Assembly (NCBI GenBank): GCA_902594515.1
Contig: CACJML010000001.1
Coordinates: 1 to 64,000, forward strand
DNA from: an uncultured SAR86 cluster bacterium
GTDB lineage: Bacteria; Pseudomonadota; Gammaproteobacteria; Magnimaribacterales; D2472
DNA length: 64,000 nt
Direction of reading: 5' to 3'
Shown: positions 28,347 to 39,853 of the stretch, in pieces
Numbering within the stretch: the stretch's first letter is position 1
Layout: every line of letters starts with the position of its first letter
The notes under the pieces: model-generated
Told to the model about the DNA's origin: nothing
Databases searched by the model: none
The model's input: only the letters and a program-made list of their open reading frames with translations
Position numbers and translations under genes: made by a program

Positions 28347-29599
28347 TTGAAACTCCAAAAAACCTAACCAGAAATATTCTTTTGGGGTTGCTGTTTGGTT
28401 TTTTGGTTGCTAGTTTTTTTTATTATTCTTCTTTTATACCCGAAGAGTTAAAGAATTTTGTTGCCCAATACATTTTTAATTTAGGCGGAGACATTTTTCT
28501 AAATCTATTAAAGCTCTTGGTAGTGCCATTGGTTTTTTTCTCACTTGTCTCTGGCATTTCATCACTCTCAGATACCAGCACACTCGGTCCAATATCTTTA
28601 AAAACTATCGGACTTTATTTGTTGACTACAGCTATAGCTGTAAGCACAGCATTAATGGTCGGAGCAATTTTTCAACCTGGTGCCGGTTATGCTGCTGCAA
28701 TGCCAACAAGCATTGAATCTCTTCCGGGAGGCCAGTCACTTTATGACACAATCGTAGGCATATTTCCAAAGAACATTTTTCAAGCCTTTGTCGAAAATCA
28801 AATGCTGGCAATAGTCTTTTTTAGTATTTTATTTGGCATAGCATTAAATAAGACCAATCATCTGACCGGCAATCTAAGCAGTGCTTTTGAAAAGCTTAAC
28901 ACCGTATTTATGCAGCTGGTCATCATGATTATGTCTTTTGCACCAATAGGCGTTTTTTGTTTGATTGGAAGATTTGTAATTACTGATGGTCTAGATATTT
29001 TTCAAGATGTATTTGTTTATGTTGCTCTTTTGATCTCATTACTAATTTTTCACGCACTATTTACTTACTCTTTATTTCTTAAGTATTTAGCAAAAATAAA
29101 TCCCATTGCTTTCTTTAAGAAAATGAAGGAGCCAATTTTGTTTGCTTTTTCCACATCATCAAGTGCTGCCACCATTCCAGTTACATTAAAAACAGTTTCA
29201 CAGGATTTGGGTGTGGATAAGAATGTAGCATCATTTGTTGTTCCTGTTGGAGCAACTATAAATATGGACGGTACTGCTATCATGCAAGGACTAGCAACGG
29301 TATTTATTGCACAAATCTCTGGGATTGACTTAACTTTATTTCAATACATTCAAATTGTCTTATTAGCTGTAGCCACTTCAATAGGTACTGCAGCTGTTCC
29401 ATCAGCTGGCATTATCACATTAGTAATCATTCTCCAGCAGTTCAATCTTCCTTTAGAAGCTATTGGAATTATTCTTGCTGTTGATAGAGTCTTGGATATG
29501 ATCAGAACGGCAGTAAATATTTCGGGTGACGCAACCGTTGCTTGTATCGTTGCAAGGTCAGAAAATAAACTTAATGAGAAAGCAATTCTCCAAAACTAA
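28343..29599 (+). CDS. Dicarboxylate/amino acid:cation symporter (DAACS family)
   Basis: [57 protein letters not shown]. Confidence 0.92.
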   Translation: MIETPKNLTRNILLGLLFGFLVASFFYYSSFIPEELKNFVAQYIFNLGGDIFLNLLKLLVVPLVFFSLVSGISSLSDTSTLGPISLKTIGLYLLTTAIAVSTALMVGAIFQPGAGYAAAMPTSIESLPGGQSLYDTIVGIFPKNIFQAFVENQMLAIVFFSILFGIALNKTNHLTGNLSSAFEKLNTVFMQLVIMIMSFAPIGVFCLIGRFVITDGLDIFQDVFVYVALLISLLIFHALFTYSLFLKYLAKINPIAFFKKMKEPILFAFSTSSSAATIPVTLKTVSQDLGVDKNVASFVVPVGATINMDGTAIMQGLATVFIAQISGIDLTLFQYIQIVLLAVATSIGTAAVPSAGIITLVIILQQFNLPLEAIGIILAVDRVLDMIRTAVNISGDATVACIVARSENKLNEKAILQN

Positions 29600-29655
29600 T
29601 TAACCTTTTTAAGGGATATTTTGTTAAAATTTGCCACTTTTAGGGAGAACCAATC

Positions 29656-31632
29656 ATGAATACATTAATACCTCCAGTGCTTGGAATCGTTGGTCTTATA
29701 GCAGCCTTCGTCGTATACCTTTTAGTAATGCAGTATCCGGATGGAGAGAAAAAAGTTAAAAAAATTGGAGATCAAATCCACTCAGGTGCCCTAGCATTCA
29801 TGAAGACTGAATATAAATATTTACTTATCTTCATTGTGATCCTTGTTGGCTTAGTATGGCTTGGACTTGGAATGTATTCTGCAATCGCTGTAATAGTTGG
29901 CGCCGCATGTTCTTCACTTGCTGGTTTTATAGGTATGTACGCGGCCACTAAAGCAAATGTTAGAACAGCCACAGCTGCCAAAAAAGAAGGAGCAGCTGCC
30001 GCATTATCAGTATCTTTTTATGGGGGCTCAGTGATGGGTTTATGTGTAGCATCCTTAGGCTTGATTGGTCTTGGTGCCCTTTATTACTTTTTTGTTCCCG
30101 CAAATCATGTTCACGCACTAGAAGGCTTTGGTATGGGTGCATCAGTGGTCGCATTATTTTCTCGGGTCGGCGGCGGAATCTTCACTAAGAGCGCTGATGT
30201 GGGTGCAGATTTAGTGGGTAAAATTGAAGCAGGGATACCTGAGGATGATCCAAGAAACCCTGGTGTTATTGCTGACAATGTTGGTGATAACGTGGGTGAT
30301 GTTGCCGGAATGGGATCTGATATTTTTGAATCTTATTGTGGTTCCATGATTGCCTCTATAGCAATAGCTTATACCCTTGGTTCAAAAGATATGATGATGT
30401 TGCCATTGGCTTTGGCATCATCTGGACTGATCGCTTCAATTATTGGAATTTTTATCGTTAAGCTTCAATCTGCCAAAGCACCAGCTAGTGCGCTTAGATC
30501 TGGAACCTTATTGGCTCCAGTAATTTTTGTTGCCATGGCTTATTTTTTAATAGATTCATTTCCTGGTGTAGATATGAATGTTTGGTGGTGTGTTATCGCT
30601 GGAGCCGTAGGCGGAGTATTGATCGGTTTAATTACTGAGTACTATACTGGCGGAAAGCCAGTTGAAAAGATAGCTGAATCAGGAGAGACTGGATCAGCAA
30701 CAGTCATGATTTCAGGTCTTTCAGTGGGCATGCAGTCAGTTGTAATCCCGATCGCAATTCTTGCTACTATTATATTTGTATCTACCAGTCTTGCTGATGT
30801 TTATGGTGTTGGTATTGCCGCAGTTGGCATGCTAGCAACTGTTGGTATTACCATGGCAATTGATGCTTATGGACCTGTTGCGGACAATGCCGGTGGAATC
30901 GCTGAAATGTCAGGTATGGGTAAAAAAGTAAGAGATATCACTGATTCATTGGATGAATTAGGTAATACGACTGCTGCTATTGGAAAAGGATTTGCAATTG
31001 GAGCAGCTGCGCTAGCAGCTCTTGCAATTATTTCAGCTTTTTCAGCTGTTGTAACTGTAAATAATCCTGAATTCTCACTTTCACTTTCTGATCCAATTGT
31101 CCTTGTCGGTATGTTCATTGGTGCATGCATTCCCTTCTTGGTCTCTTCAATTACCATGACTGCAGTGGGTGACGCCGCATTTGAAATGATCAATGAGATA
31201 AGAAGACAATTCAAAGAAATAAAAGGATTGATGGAAGGCAAAGCAGACCCTGATTCTGAAAAATGTGTTGAAATTGCGACCACAGCAGCTCTTAAGAAAA
31301 TGATGCTTCCAGGCGTCATTGCTGTTTCTATGCCAGCAATAGTAGGATTTGGCCTCGGAGCACAAGCCTTGGGTGGAATGTTGGCTGGAGGTTTGCTGGG
31401 TTGTGTTTCCTTGGCATTAATGATGGCTAATGCCGGAGGTGCTTGGGATAATGCGAAGAAATTTGTTGAAAAGGGAAACTTCGGTGGAAAAGGATCTGAT
31501 ACTCACGCAGCTGCAGTTGTTGGCGACACTGTAGGAGATCCTTTCAAGGATACCTCAGGTCCATCAATGAATATTCTTATTAATGTAATGGCAATTGTCA
31601 GCTTAGTTATTGCTCCATTACTAAGCATTTAG
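29656..31632 (+). CDS. hppA: Membrane-bound ion-translocating pyrophosphatase
   Basis: [70 protein letters not shown]. Confidence 0.96.
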   Translation: MNTLIPPVLGIVGLIAAFVVYLLVMQYPDGEKKVKKIGDQIHSGALAFMKTEYKYLLIFIVILVGLVWLGLGMYSAIAVIVGAACSSLAGFIGMYAATKANVRTATAAKKEGAAAALSVSFYGGSVMGLCVASLGLIGLGALYYFFVPANHVHALEGFGMGASVVALFSRVGGGIFTKSADVGADLVGKIEAGIPEDDPRNPGVIADNVGDNVGDVAGMGSDIFESYCGSMIASIAIAYTLGSKDMMMLPLALASSGLIASIIGIFIVKLQSAKAPASALRSGTLLAPVIFVAMAYFLIDSFPGVDMNVWWCVIAGAVGGVLIGLITEYYTGGKPVEKIAESGETGSATVMISGLSVGMQSVVIPIAILATIIFVSTSLADVYGVGIAAVGMLATVGITMAIDAYGPVADNAGGIAEMSGMGKKVRDITDSLDELGNTTAAIGKGFAIGAAALAALAIISAFSAVVTVNNPEFSLSLSDPIVLVGMFIGACIPFLVSSITMTAVGDAAFEMINEIRRQFKEIKGLMEGKADPDSEKCVEIATTAALKKMMLPGVIAVSMPAIVGFGLGAQALGGMLAGGLLGCVSLALMMANAGGAWDNAKKFVEKGNFGGKGSDTHAAAVVGDTVGDPFKDTSGPSMNILINVMAIVSLVIAPLLSI

Positions 31633-31653
31633 AGGAAGCCAAAAAAATTTAAG

Positions 31654-31673
31654 ATCCCAGCTTTTGCTGGGAT
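31654..31673. terminator. Rho-independent terminator between convergent hppA and recG
   Basis: ATCCCAGC-TTTT-GCTGGGAT followed by T-run. Confidence 0.85.
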
Positions 31674-31676
31674 TTT

Positions 31677-33737
31677 TTATGCATCAGCATAGGCCATTGA
31701 TCCAGAAACCCATCTTTTGATTAACTTGTTTGCAAGCTGCCTATCCTCATTAAAGATTTTTTCAGCAATTAACTTTGTTTCCTCAAGATACCTGCTATCT
31801 CTGATTAGATTGGCATATTTAAAGGGAACTATTCCGGTTTGTTGTGCACCCATAATTTCACCTGGCCCCCTGATTTCAAGATCTTTTTCTGCAATCTTAA
31901 AACCATCCTGTGTTTGGCAAAGTACATCTAACCTCTCTGAGGAAACCTCATTAAGTTTATCTTTATGCAACAAAATGCAATAACTTTGCTTTGACCCTCT
32001 ACCAACTCTTCCTCTAAGCTGATGCAACTGGGCAAGACCGAACCGCTCTGCATTCTCAATGATCATTATGTCAGCATCAGGAACGTCAACCCCGACTTCA
32101 ATCACTGTTGTTGAGACAAGAATTTTTGTTTTTCCATCTCTAAATTTATCGATCTCTTCATTTTTTGAATCTTTTGAAAGCTTGCCGTGCACTAAACCAA
32201 CTTTATCCTCACCGAATTCATCGCATAAGATTTCATGGGTTTGAGTCACTGAACTTAAGTCCAATGTTTCAGATTCTTCAACCAGAGGACATATCCAATA
32301 AATCAGACTATTTTTAGAGATTGCCTCCCTCGTTCTAGATATAAGATTTTCCTTAGATTGCATTGACAACATCGAAGTAATGATTGGTTGTCTGCCTGGC
32401 GGCATTTCATCAATAACTGAAACATCCATGTTGGCATAAATGCTCATTGATAAAGTTCTTGGTATAGGGGTTGCGGTTAAGGTAAGTTGATGGGGATGGA
32501 TATTTTGATTTTCTGTTTTTTTAATCAGAGCAAGTCTCTGGTTAACACCAAAACGATGCTGCTCATCAATTATTGCCAATGCAAGATTGCAATACTCAAC
32601 ATCTGCCTGAAAAATTGCATGCGTGCCAACAATAAACTTAATTTTTCCTGCTTTAATTTTCTCAAGGATTTTTTTTCTGATGCTCTTAGTAAGACCGCTC
32701 GTCAGCAGTTCAATTTCATCGATATGATTTGGAAAAAAATTTTTTATATTTTCGAAGTGTTGTTGGGCAAGCAGAGTGGTTGGCGCCATAAATGCAGCTT
32801 GAAAATTTGAATCTAACGCTTTTGTTGCTGCAAGAACTGCAACCGCAGTTTTTCCTGAGCCAACATCACCTTGCACCAATCTCATCATGGGCTCAGATTT
32901 AATAAGATCTTTATTTATTTCGCTTTCAACCCTGGACTGAGCAGTAGTTAACTCATATGGAAACATCGAAAGAAAGTCCTCGCGCCAACTCCCATTTTCA
33001 ATGCAGGGCTCTGCTTTACTTGTTTTCATTTTTGATCTTAAAGAAACCATTCCAGTTTGAAATGCAATTAATTCTTCTTTAAGCAATTTAACTCTTGCAG
33101 GATGCGTTCCTCCTGGAATTAGATCATCGATAGGAATATCAGCACTTGGATTATGAATGATTTCTAAGGCATCCTTTATGGACAAGGCGTTATCATCACC
33201 ATAATGGTTCAAATTAATTGCTTCATCTTCAAAGTTGTAAACCTTAATTGCTTCTTGGATAAATTTTTTTATTTTATTCTGACTTATCCCTTTGCATATT
33301 CGGTATGTTGGATTGAGTGTTTTTTGAAGCGGCGGCAATTTTTGATTTATTTCATAATCGGGATGAATCATTTCTAAACCATATTTACTTAATGAGGTTT
33401 TGCCATAACATCTAATGCTTAAGCCTTTCTGAAATTGACGTGTTTGATTTGGATGAAAATAAAATAACCTTAGATTGAGATAAGAATAACCATCACTAAT
33501 TTTTGCAACCAACATTTTTCTAGGCCGATATATTGCTTGCACCGAAACAACTTCTCCTTCTATTAGTGCTTCCTCTCCAACATCTAGATTTGAAATAGGC
33601 GTAACCTTTGTCTTATTTTGATATGTGTTTGGCAAATGGAAACATAGGTCTTGAATTGTGAAAAGGCCTAAACTATTAAGCTGAGAAATCGTTGCAGCAC
33701 CAACACCATTTAGCTTTTGTAACTCTGAATTAGCCAC
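31677..33737 (-). CDS. recG: ATP-dependent DNA helicase RecG
   Basis: LVQGDVGSGKTAVAVLAA; IIDEQHRFGVNQRLAL; LTATPIPRTL; QLHQLRGRVGRG. Confidence 0.96.
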   Translation of the reverse strand: MANSELQKLNGVGAATISQLNSLGLFTIQDLCFHLPNTYQNKTKVTPISNLDVGEEALIEGEVVSVQAIYRPRKMLVAKISDGYSYLNLRLFYFHPNQTRQFQKGLSIRCYGKTSLSKYGLEMIHPDYEINQKLPPLQKTLNPTYRICKGISQNKIKKFIQEAIKVYNFEDEAINLNHYGDDNALSIKDALEIIHNPSADIPIDDLIPGGTHPARVKLLKEELIAFQTGMVSLRSKMKTSKAEPCIENGSWREDFLSMFPYELTTAQSRVESEINKDLIKSEPMMRLVQGDVGSGKTAVAVLAATKALDSNFQAAFMAPTTLLAQQHFENIKNFFPNHIDEIELLTSGLTKSIRKKILEKIKAGKIKFIVGTHAIFQADVEYCNLALAIIDEQHRFGVNQRLALIKKTENQNIHPHQLTLTATPIPRTLSMSIYANMDVSVIDEMPPGRQPIITSMLSMQSKENLISRTREAISKNSLIYWICPLVEESETLDLSSVTQTHEILCDEFGEDKVGLVHGKLSKDSKNEEIDKFRDGKTKILVSTTVIEVGVDVPDADIMIIENAERFGLAQLHQLRGRVGRGSKQSYCILLHKDKLNEVSSERLDVLCQTQDGFKIAEKDLEIRGPGEIMGAQQTGIVPFKYANLIRDSRYLEETKLIAEKIFNEDRQLANKLIKRWVSGSMAYADA

Positions 33738-33774
33738 AACTGGATAATACTTTTAATATAAGCACTTTAAAAGA

Positions 33775-34554
33775 ATGAAAAAGAATATTTTATTTATTGG
33801 GTATGGAGATCTGGGTTCTCGTCTAGCTTCGATTGGTAATGACGATCTTGTGATAACTGGGATTTCTCGATCACTTAAACCCAGAATTATCCCTGATCAA
33901 TACCACTCTTTAGATTGGTTTAAAAATTCTGCTCAAAAAGTTGACCTTCTTAAAAACTATGACTGTCTCATCATCACGTTAACCCCAACATCATTTGATG
34001 AGGCGGGCTATAAAAAAGGTTATGAGGAGGGCATGAAGCTCATCTCTAAGTTAGTAAAAAATATATCATTTAAAAAGTCATTATTAATTTCATCCACACG
34101 AGTTTACAAAGACTCAGAAGAGCCAATTAATGAGCTTAGCAATATCAATTCAGAAGATTTTAGAGCCAAAAGCCTTTTAGAGAGCGAAGCAATCTATTCA
34201 AAAGAAATCAATTCATCGCAAAAGACAATCTTTAGATTATCTGGTTTATATGATCCCGAAATGAAGGATAAAATTTTTTATAAACAAGTGGATGAGTTTC
34301 AGAACAAGCTAATTCCAATAAGTGCAAATCTTAATCGGCTGAGTAGGGATCAGGCAGGTAGGATAATTATGAATTTTTGTATCAACAAAACAGATTTATT
34401 GCTGCTTAATGTAAGCGAACCAACGGTGCTTGCTCAAGAACGATTTAAAATGCTCTTCCCTGAAAAAAACTTCGATGATTTTTTTCGTATAGATAATCCT
34501 GGCAGGCAATTAGACATATCAAATTTATTAAAGAGTAAATTGCTTGATGGATAA
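33775..34554 (+). CDS. NAD-dependent epimerase/dehydratase-like protein (Rossmann)
   Basis: ILFIGYGDLGSRLAS; KSLLISSTRVYKDSEEP; FRLSGLYDP. Confidence 0.75.
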   Translation: MKKNILFIGYGDLGSRLASIGNDDLVITGISRSLKPRIIPDQYHSLDWFKNSAQKVDLLKNYDCLIITLTPTSFDEAGYKKGYEEGMKLISKLVKNISFKKSLLISSTRVYKDSEEPINELSNINSEDFRAKSLLESEAIYSKEINSSQKTIFRLSGLYDPEMKDKIFYKQVDEFQNKLIPISANLNRLSRDQAGRIIMNFCINKTDLLLLNVSEPTVLAQERFKMLFPEKNFDDFFRIDNPGRQLDISNLLKSKLLDG

Positions 34555-34573
34555 AAATATATAATATCAATCT

Positions 34574-35422
34574 ATGATACAGAGCATGACCGGCTTCGGT
34601 TTTTCAAAACTTAGCAATAAAAATTTTGAAATATCTTGTGAGATAAAATCTGTCAACAGCAAATTTATTGATATTCATTTCAAGTCAGCTCAACAATCCT
34701 TTTCAGTAGAAGAGCATCTCAATCAAAAACTTAAATCTATTTTTAGGAGAGGACAATTTGATGTTAGGTTAAATGTGCTTGGGGGAAGTAGCCCAAAGCT
34801 TTCTATAAATAATGATGTGCTAGCGCAGCTTAACAAGGAAATTCAAAAGTCAAAGAATCTTGAGAATGTGACCCTTAAATTTAGTGATATTAAAAATTTT
34901 CCTGGCGCTGTTTCATTGTCTGAAGATTCTGCCATTAGTGACGCGCACTTAACAAAAATTATAAATAAGGCCATAGATGACTTAAAACGCTCAAGGTTGA
35001 GCGAAGGAAATAAAATATTAAAAGTTTTGAATATTAAAATTAAAAATATTCTTTCAATAGAAGCCTCACTCCGAAAAATGATTCCCTCAATAAATAAACA
35101 AAGAAAGAAAAATGTTAAAGAAAGACTTAATTATTTTTTAGATAATCCTAGTGAGGAAATTGAAAAAGAGATTGCTTTGCAGATTATGAAACAAGATGTT
35201 TCTGAGGAGTTAGACAGAATTGGTTTTCATATTAAAGAAATAAATAAGATTCTTAAATCAAATGGCCCTCATGGAAAAAAAATTGATTTTATGCTGCAAG
35301 AATTATTCAGAGAAGCAAATACCTTATCAGTTAAGCTTGATAATTCTAAAGCTAAGAAGCTTGCAATAAATCTAAAAATTCTTGTTGAGGAATTAAGAGA
35401 ACAATCACAAAACATTCAATGA
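34574..35422 (+). CDS. YicC family endoribonuclease-like protein
   Basis: MIQSMTGFGFSK...CEIKSVNSKFIDIHFK; C-terminal MLQELFREANTLSVK. Confidence 0.93.
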   Translation: MIQSMTGFGFSKLSNKNFEISCEIKSVNSKFIDIHFKSAQQSFSVEEHLNQKLKSIFRRGQFDVRLNVLGGSSPKLSINNDVLAQLNKEIQKSKNLENVTLKFSDIKNFPGAVSLSEDSAISDAHLTKIINKAIDDLKRSRLSEGNKILKVLNIKIKNILSIEASLRKMIPSINKQRKKNVKERLNYFLDNPSEEIEKEIALQIMKQDVSEELDRIGFHIKEINKILKSNGPHGKKIDFMLQELFREANTLSVKLDNSKAKKLAINLKILVEELREQSQNIQ

Positions 35423-36033
35423 AAGCCAAACTTTTTCTTATATCTGCAGCCTCGGGAACAGGGAAGTCTTCACTGATAAATGCAGTCTTGGATAATCTAA
35501 ATTCTAAAAATTTCAATGTAGAACTTTCAATCTCCCATACAACTCGAAAAAAAAGGGGCGGCAGTAAAGATTATTATATTTTTACCAGCGAAGATGATTT
35601 TAAAAATAAAGTAAGTAATGATTTCTTTTTAGAGCACGCATTAGTACATGGTAATTTTTATGGCACCTCGAAAGATTTCGTTGAAACAAAGATTGCTGAG
35701 GGGATAAATATCATCCTGGAGATAGATGTCCAAGGTGTTCAGCAAATTAAATCAACTAACTTTGCTCACGAATCTATTTTTTTGTTGCCGCCAAGTATTG
35801 ACTCGCTAACTGAAAGGCTGAATGAGAGAGGTACAAATTCTAAGGAAAGCATTGAGCTTAGACTTTCAAATGCAATGAAAGAAATACCCAGTTGCAAAGA
35901 CTATGATCATATCTTGGTCAATGATGTTTTTGAGGATTGTTGTAATGATCTTGCAAGAATAATCACTGGGGAAGACAGTTTTCCAATGAATTCAAAAAAA
36001 GAATTGTTTTTAACCAAACTATTGAATTCATAA
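35419..36033 (+). CDS. gmk: Guanylate kinase
   Basis: LFLISAASGTGKSSLINAVL; SISHTTRKKRGG; DYYIFTSEDDF; LEIDVQGVQQI. Confidence 0.95.
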   Translation: MKAKLFLISAASGTGKSSLINAVLDNLNSKNFNVELSISHTTRKKRGGSKDYYIFTSEDDFKNKVSNDFFLEHALVHGNFYGTSKDFVETKIAEGINIILEIDVQGVQQIKSTNFAHESIFLLPPSIDSLTERLNERGTNSKESIELRLSNAMKEIPSCKDYDHILVNDVFEDCCNDLARIITGEDSFPMNSKKELFLTKLLNS

Positions 36034-36069
36034 ACATAAAAACACTAAAATACGCCTCCGAGGTTAATT

Positions 36070-36342
36070 ATGGCTAGAATTACAGTTGAAGGATGTTTAG
36101 ACAAAGTACACAGTAGATTTGAATTAATTCTATTGGCTTCTGGTCGTGCAAGACAACTCTCAACAACCAGTCGAGAACCTCTGGTCGAGTGGGAAGATGA
36201 TAAACCTACTATCGTCGCTTTAAGAGAAATCGAAGAAGGGTTAATCAATAACGAAATCTTAGAAAAAACTCTTGAAGAAGATATGCTGCTTGATGAATTC
36301 TCTTTAGACAGGCAGAAACCAAAGGATGATATAGTGGGGTAA
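36070..36342 (+). CDS. rpoZ: RNA polymerase omega subunit
   Basis: [30 protein letters not shown]...[13 protein letters not shown]. Confidence 0.95.
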   Translation: MARITVEGCLDKVHSRFELILLASGRARQLSTTSREPLVEWEDDKPTIVALREIEEGLINNEILEKTLEEDMLLDEFSLDRQKPKDDIVG

Positions 36343-36365
36343 TGAAAAAACCCTCGGAGTATTAA

Positions 36366-38579
36366 TTGAGCGATCAATTAGCAGCCACCAACCTTTCAGT
36401 TCTTAATAATCCAGATCAATCAAATCTAGTAAGACTTCCGCAGGATATATTTAAAAAAGCTTCTGCATATTTTGATAAAAAAGAAGTTAAAAAAATCAAT
36501 TTAGCCTATTGTGTTGCGCTCGAGGCGCATGAAGGCCAGCTTAGAAGAGACGGATCTCCTTATATTTCTCATCCTGTTGAAGTAGCTTCTATCTTGCTCG
36601 ATCTAAAAGTTGATCTTGATTCCGTATGTGCAGGCTTCATGCATGATGTTTTAGAAGATTGCGATGTTCAAAAAACCACTCTAGAAAAAATGTTTGGCAA
36701 GGATGTAGTCAGCATTATCGACGGCGTCAGCAAACTTAATAAAATGGATTTTAAAAATATTGCTGAGAGGAATGCAGGCAGTTTTCAAAAAATGGCATTA
36801 GCTATGTCTAAAGACATACGTGTAATCTTAGTTAAGTTATGCGATCGATTGCATAACATGAGAACAATTGATTTTCTGCCAAGAGATAAGCAAATTCAAA
36901 AATGCATCGAGACGCTAGATGTTTATGGACCCATAGCCATACGAATAGGAATGCAAAATCTTAGAGAAGAGCTCGAAGATAGAGCTTTTAAATGCTTGCA
37001 TCCAATGAGAGCAAGACTCCTTAAATCAGCAATCAAAAATGCAAAAAGAGGCCGCGAAAGAATTGTTTACAAACTTAAAAAGGAAATTAAGAAAAACTTA
37101 AAAGATAATGGAGTGCAGGCAACGGTAAAAGGAAGACAAAAAAGTCTTTTTAGTCTCTACAGAAAAATTAAATATCGCAAACGACCGTTTAATGAAATTT
37201 TAGATGTTTTTGCCTTTCGAATAATTGTTAATTCTGTTGATGATGCTTACAGGAGTTTGGGCATTGTTCATAATTTTTATAAACCCATTGAAAACCGTTT
37301 TAAAGATTATGTTGCCATTCCAAAAAGTAATGGGTATCAGGCATTACATACAACTCTTATTGCCCTTGAGGGCATTCCAATTGAAGTTCAGATCCAAACA
37401 AAAAATATGGTTGAGATTGCAGAAAATGGCGTTGCTGCACATTGGGCATATAAAACAGAGAAATCCGATGCCTCAGAGGGTCTCGGAGCTCGTAAATGGC
37501 TCAAAAGCATAATTGATTATGATAAAGAAGCCAAAAACTCAAATGAGTTTTTTGAAACAATAAAATCTGATCTCTTTAATAATGAAGTATATGTATTTAC
37601 CCCAGATGGAGATATTCTTAATCTAAAAAATGGCGCAACTCCAATTGACTTTGCCTATGAGCTCCACACAGATATTGGTAATAAAACTGTTGGATGTAAA
37701 GTTAACAGAAAATATGCTCCGTTGAACATTCAATTAGAAAGCGGGCAGAGCATAGAGATTGAGGTTTCTGAAGATGCTGAGCCAAGTCCGGCATGGCTTA
37801 ACTTTGTTACCACAAGCAAAGCCAGAAGTGCCATTCGATCGAGTTTGAGGCAGCAAAAAATATCTCAAGCAAGGAAAGCCGGTAAAGTAATGCTTGAATC
37901 TGAACTTGCAAGAAGCGGACTAAGTCTTGAAGACTATCGTGGCAGCAGATTACAAGGAGTCCTTAAGCTGCTTGGCGTTGACTCATTAAATAATCTTTTA
38001 ACTGATCTTGGATTGGGAAGAAAAACAGGCGCAATAGTTGCTGAGAAATTTTTTGAAGAGGTTCAGGCTAAGGGCTCAAAAAACAAAGTTTCTGGGTCAT
38101 TAATACTTGAAGATCACAATATTGAGGGCGTTACCGTTGTTTATGCTAAGTGTTGCATGCCCGTATATGGAGATCCTATTAAAGCTCATACAGATACTGA
38201 CAGGGGAATTGTGATTCATCATTCAAGATGCAGACAGCTTTCAAAGAATCGAGATGACGCCTCAAGGTTCTTTTCAGCTATTTGGGGAGACAACCGGCAA
38301 GAGAGGTATTATCGAGCACATATCAAGATAGTTGGTGAAGATCGTCCTGGTAGCTTGGCGGATTTAGCTTCAGTCTTTGCAAAAATGAATATCAACATAT
38401 CCAATGCCAGAACTAGGGATCTCGATACTAAATTTACTGAGTTCATGTTTGAGGGTGATGTTCTCAATTTACAGCATCTTCAGGCTTTGATGAAAAAAAT
38501 TAGATCAAAGAAATTTGTTAATAGTTGTGTGAGGATCATCAACGATGCAAAGAGCAAAAATGAAAAAACAAATTATTAA
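36366..38579 (+). CDS. spoT: Bifunctional (p)ppGpp synthetase/hydrolase SpoT/Rel (TTG start)
   Basis: HD domain GFMHDVLEDCD, KLCDRLHNMRTI; synthetase domain; TGS; C-terminal ACT. Confidence 0.95.
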   Translation: MSDQLAATNLSVLNNPDQSNLVRLPQDIFKKASAYFDKKEVKKINLAYCVALEAHEGQLRRDGSPYISHPVEVASILLDLKVDLDSVCAGFMHDVLEDCDVQKTTLEKMFGKDVVSIIDGVSKLNKMDFKNIAERNAGSFQKMALAMSKDIRVILVKLCDRLHNMRTIDFLPRDKQIQKCIETLDVYGPIAIRIGMQNLREELEDRAFKCLHPMRARLLKSAIKNAKRGRERIVYKLKKEIKKNLKDNGVQATVKGRQKSLFSLYRKIKYRKRPFNEILDVFAFRIIVNSVDDAYRSLGIVHNFYKPIENRFKDYVAIPKSNGYQALHTTLIALEGIPIEVQIQTKNMVEIAENGVAAHWAYKTEKSDASEGLGARKWLKSIIDYDKEAKNSNEFFETIKSDLFNNEVYVFTPDGDILNLKNGATPIDFAYELHTDIGNKTVGCKVNRKYAPLNIQLESGQSIEIEVSEDAEPSPAWLNFVTTSKARSAIRSSLRQQKISQARKAGKVMLESELARSGLSLEDYRGSRLQGVLKLLGVDSLNNLLTDLGLGRKTGAIVAEKFFEEVQAKGSKNKVSGSLILEDHNIEGVTVVYAKCCMPVYGDPIKAHTDTDRGIVIHHSRCRQLSKNRDDASRFFSAIWGDNRQERYYRAHIKIVGEDRPGSLADLASVFAKMNINISNARTRDLDTKFTEFMFEGDVLNLQHLQALMKKIRSKKFVNSCVRIINDAKSKNEKTNY

Positions 38580-38946
38580 AACAAAAAATGCACCTACTGC
38601 AATTGGGCCATACAATCAAGCTGTAAAAGCAGGGAATACAGTTTACATCTCTGGACAAATCCCTCTTGATCATGTCTCTGGAAAATTAGTTGATTCATCA
38701 TTTCCAGATCAAGTTAATAAAGTATTCGATAACCTAACAGCAATCGCTGCGGCAGCGGATTCAGATCTCAATGACGCAGTTAAACTAACAATTTACTTAT
38801 CAGACTTATCAAAATTTGGTGAGGTAAATTCGATTATGGAAGCTAGGATGAATGCACCATATCCTGCTCGAGTAACCATTCAGGCTGCAAAACTACCTCT
38901 AGATGCAGAAATAGAAATCGATGCCATTTTAGTAATACCTAATTAA
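38560..38946 (+). CDS. ridA: RidA (YjgF/YER057c/UK114) family enamine/imine deaminase (track start 38545)
   Basis: KNAPTAIGPYNQAVKAGNTVYISGQIPLD; PYPARVTIQAAKLPLDAEIEIDAI. Confidence 0.94.
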   Translation: MKKQIIKTKNAPTAIGPYNQAVKAGNTVYISGQIPLDHVSGKLVDSSFPDQVNKVFDNLTAIAAAADSDLNDAVKLTIYLSDLSKFGEVNSIMEARMNAPYPARVTIQAAKLPLDAEIEIDAILVIPN

Positions 38947-38947
38947 T

Positions 38948-39853
38948 ATGAATTTAATCGATATTGAGTCTTTAAATATAAAAGAGATAGAAGATATTGT
39001 TTCGCTTGCTTCCCAATTTAGATCAGACATAGGTGGATTCAACCAAGAACCTATATATGGTGATAAGAAAGTAGGAATTCTTTTTTTTGAACCTAGCACA
39101 AGGACAAAATCCTCTTTTGAGATTGCATTATTAAATTTAGGCACACAATATATTGATATTCATCCAGATTCCTCTTCAATAACTAAAGGTGAATCGTTAG
39201 AGAACACCATCGAAACCCTTGCATTAATGGGTATAGAGCTTTTTATTATCAGGCATCCTGACAATGTAATTTATGACCTTGCTTCAAAGTTTCCAAATCT
39301 AAGTTTTATCAATGCTGGAGCAGGCATTACTTCGCATCCAACTCAAGCACTCTCAGATTTACTTACCGTTAAAGAATTTAAAAAAGATTTATCAAAACTA
39401 AATATTTCAATCATTGGTGACCTTGATCACTCAAGGGTTGCTCGCTCATTTATTGAGCTTACTAAAAAAATAGGTTGTGCCAGTTTAAGATTTTCAGGTT
39501 TGCCTGAACTTTGTTCTAATTTCTTAGAGACAGATTATGGCAGCTTCCATGAAGATCTAGACTCTGCAATTGAGGATGCTGATTTAATTATGGGTTTAAG
39601 GATACAAAGAGAAAGAATTCAGGAAGCCCTTAGCATTGAACATTCTGAGTATTTAAAAAGATATCAACTCACCGAATCAAGATTAGCATTAGCAGCCAAG
39701 GACTATATGGTTTTTCATCCGGGACCAGTTAATTATGGAATCGAGTTTGAAAAAGAAATTGCTGACTTGGAAAATTGCAAAGTGTCTCATCAAGTTGCAA
39801 ATGGTGTTGGTCTTAGAATGGCAGTTTTAGCTAAACTTTTTTCTGAGCAATAA
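38948..39853 (+). CDS. pyrB: Aspartate carbamoyltransferase catalytic subunit
   Basis: FFEPSTRTKSSFEIA; NAGAGITSHPTQALSDLLT; MGLRIQRER; VFHPGPVNYGIE. Confidence 0.92.
   Translation: MNLIDIESLNIKEIEDIVSLASQFRSDIGGFNQEPIYGDKKVGILFFEPSTRTKSSFEIALLNLGTQYIDIHPDSSSITKGESLENTIETLALMGIELFIIRHPDNVIYDLASKFPNLSFINAGAGITSHPTQALSDLLTVKEFKKDLSKLNISIIGDLDHSRVARSFIELTKKIGCASLRFSGLPELCSNFLETDYGSFHEDLDSAIEDADLIMGLRIQRERIQEALSIEHSEYLKRYQLTESRLALAAKDYMVFHPGPVNYGIEFEKEIADLENCKVSHQVANGVGLRMAVLAKLFSEQ

Noticed and set aside
30867-31319. 150-aa minus-strand ORF inside hppA
   Set aside because: Antisense shadow of a highly conserved hppA coding region with no recognisable domain
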